Shown here one piece after another: positions 6,227-7,370 of a DNA stretch of 7,370 bases; the stretch's first letter is position 1, and every line of letters begins with the position of its first letter. Position numbers and translations under genes: made by a program. A model generated the notes under the pieces. It did no database searches. It worked only from the letters and a program-made list of their open reading frames with translations, and was not told where the DNA came from. Source of the DNA: an uncultured Bacteroidota bacterium (lineage in GTDB: Bacteria; Bacteroidota; Bacteroidia; Chitinophagales; Saprospiraceae); contig CALEIL010000308.1 of assembly GCA_937876435.1 (NCBI GenBank), positions 1 through 7,370 on the forward strand. Reading direction: 5' to 3'.

Positions 6227-7370
6227 ATGAAAAAGCTTCAACTTATATTATGTCTTATTTTCCTACATCAGTATGTGTATGCACAGGGTGATATGGTGAT
6301 GAATGTGTCGGGTTCGGCGTATTTGTTGCAGAAGGATCGTCAGGGGGAACTAATCGTCAATGTTTTGAAAGATCTCGAAGATAGGTTTGGAGTATATTTT
6401 AATTATGACCCGGATTTGTTGGACCAAAAAGAAGTCACCGACAAGGTGAACCTATCCGATGACCTGGAAGAAAATCTGAAATCGATCTTATACCCATCGG
6501 GTCTTAGATTTTATAGGGTCGGGGATAAGTTTTATGCCATCATATCGGGAAGAAGATCGGTCAACAAAGACGTAGAACGTCCTTCTCCCAAGCTGGTAGA
6601 TCAACCAGACAATACTCTAACGGATCATACGAAGAAAAGTACCGAATTGGCGGATAAAACCAACCCGGGCTTACTGGAGATGAAAAAAATTGATCTGATC
6701 GAATCATTTAATAACGTGAACACGCTGACCGGCAAAGTCATCGATCAAAGTAATCAACCACTGATCGGTGTAAACGTCCTGGTCAAAGGATCCAATGAGG
6801 GAACCGCTACAAATCTGGCTGGTGAATTTGTCCTTCACAACGTAGAGGATGATGCCACACTATTAATATCCTACATTGGGTACCAGTCCCAGGAAGTAAA
6901 AGTAGAGGGACGATCCAATCTGGTTATTACTTTGGTCGAAGAATCGGAGATCCTTGATGAGGTAGTTGTGGTAGGGTATAACTCCGTGGAAAGAGCGCAT
7001 GTTGCCTCCTCTATTGAAACGGTGGATATGGAGAGATTGCGTACGCGGCCGATGCAAAAACTTCAGGAAGGATTTAGCGGGTCAGTGGCTGGAGTAACCA
7101 TGATGCAGGGAAACAACCTGCCTGGAAGTGTTCCCGGGAATATCCGGATCAGAGGGCTTAGTACCTTGCAGAATGCATCCCCACTGGTGATAGTAGATGG
7201 GATGGAACAGTCACTCACCGATATTGACCCCAATCAGATCAAAAGTATGAGCGTGTTGAAGGATGCTGCTGCGGCTTCGATGTACGGATCCCGAGGTGCA
7301 AATGGCGTAATTATCATCGAAACTGAGCGAGGTACGACTGGTGAATTTAAGGTGGATCTGCATACCTGGG
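6227..7370 (+). CDS. SusC-like TonB-dependent outer-membrane receptor with STN signalling domain, 3'-truncated
   Basis: The first 381 codons of a SusC/RagA-type receptor that imports glycan fragments across the outer membrane using TonB energy; the frame is still open at the window end, so the beta-barrel lies outside. A signal peptide (1-19, cleavage near YAQ) is followed by an STN domain (about 38-106; VNVLKDLEDRFGVYFNYDP, then VGDKFYAI), which marks transducers that signal to FecR. An unusually long polar linker (about 107-164) precedes the carboxypeptidase-regulatory-like domain (about 166-238; LTGKVIDQSNQPLIGVNVLV). Next come the conserved SusC segment LDEVVVVGYN (243-252) and the plug domain (about 256 on; NIRIRGLSTL, PLVIVDGMEQ, SVLKDAAAASMYGSRGANGV). 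The start ATG is supported by a purine-rich AAGAGGA (6218-6224), although spacing is short. The 52-bp gap to FecR holds no recognisable promoter, so it may be co-transcribed with the regulators. A SusD lipoprotein should follow. Confidence 0.95.
   Translation, partial: MKKLQLILCLIFLHQYVYAQGDMVMNVSGSAYLLQKDRQGELIVNVLKDLEDRFGVYFNYDPDLLDQKEVTDKVNLSDDLEENLKSILYPSGLRFYRVGDKFYAIISGRRSVNKDVERPSPKLVDQPDNTLTDHTKKSTELADKTNPGLLEMKKIDLIESFNNVNTLTGKVIDQSNQPLIGVNVLVKGSNEGTATNLAGEFVLHNVEDDATLLISYIGYQSQEVKVEGRSNLVITLVEESEILDEVVVVGYNSVERAHVASSIETVDMERLRTRPMQKLQEGFSGSVAGVTMMQGNNLPGSVPGNIRIRGLSTLQNASPLVIVDGMEQSLTDIDPNQIKSMSVLKDAAAASMYGSRGANGVIIIETERGTTGEFKVDLHTW

Overview
The window is chromosomal DNA from a member of the Bacteroidota, probably from an environmental polysaccharide degrader. 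Three things point there. A sigma-70/ECF factor, a FecR-type anti-sigma factor and a SusC-type TonB-dependent receptor lie in a row. The free-standing glycoside hydrolase and CBM9-like proteins are typical of polysaccharide-utilisation regions. Shine-Dalgarno sequences are mostly absent, and one promoter matches the Bacteroidota TTG / TAnnTTTG pattern. I cannot place it below phylum.

Layout. Positions 2-583 (+) hold the C-terminal part of a GH16 endo-glycanase, cut by the window start. Converging on it from the minus strand are, in transcription order, nicotinate phosphoribosyltransferase (pncB, 4116-2704), a GH20-like secreted protein (2520-1435) and a secreted single-domain CBM9-like protein (1376-627). 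A 364-bp divergent intergenic region (4117-4480) separates pncB from a plus-strand block: ECF sigma factor (4499-5158), FecR (5188-6174) and the first 381 codons of a SusC-like receptor (6227 to the window end). The receptor starts with an STN signalling domain.

How the genes work together. The sigma/FecR/STN-receptor set is the classic trans-envelope relay. When the receptor loads its glycan, the STN domain contacts periplasmic FecR, which releases or activates the ECF sigma factor on the cytoplasmic side. The SusD partner is expected just past the right edge. The GH16, GH20-like and CBM9-like proteins are plausible hydrolytic and binding partners of such a system, but the sequence does not fix their substrate or prove co-regulation. 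pncB is a housekeeping NAD-salvage gene and probably not part of the glycan pathway.

I found no RNA genes, CRISPR arrays, insertion sequences or phage genes. I see no clearly undescribed system. The points most worth checking are an abrupt composition change inside the GH16 gene, the divergent GH20-like enzyme with its two cysteine pairs, the long linker behind the receptor's STN domain, and a palindrome at the predicted pncB transcription start.
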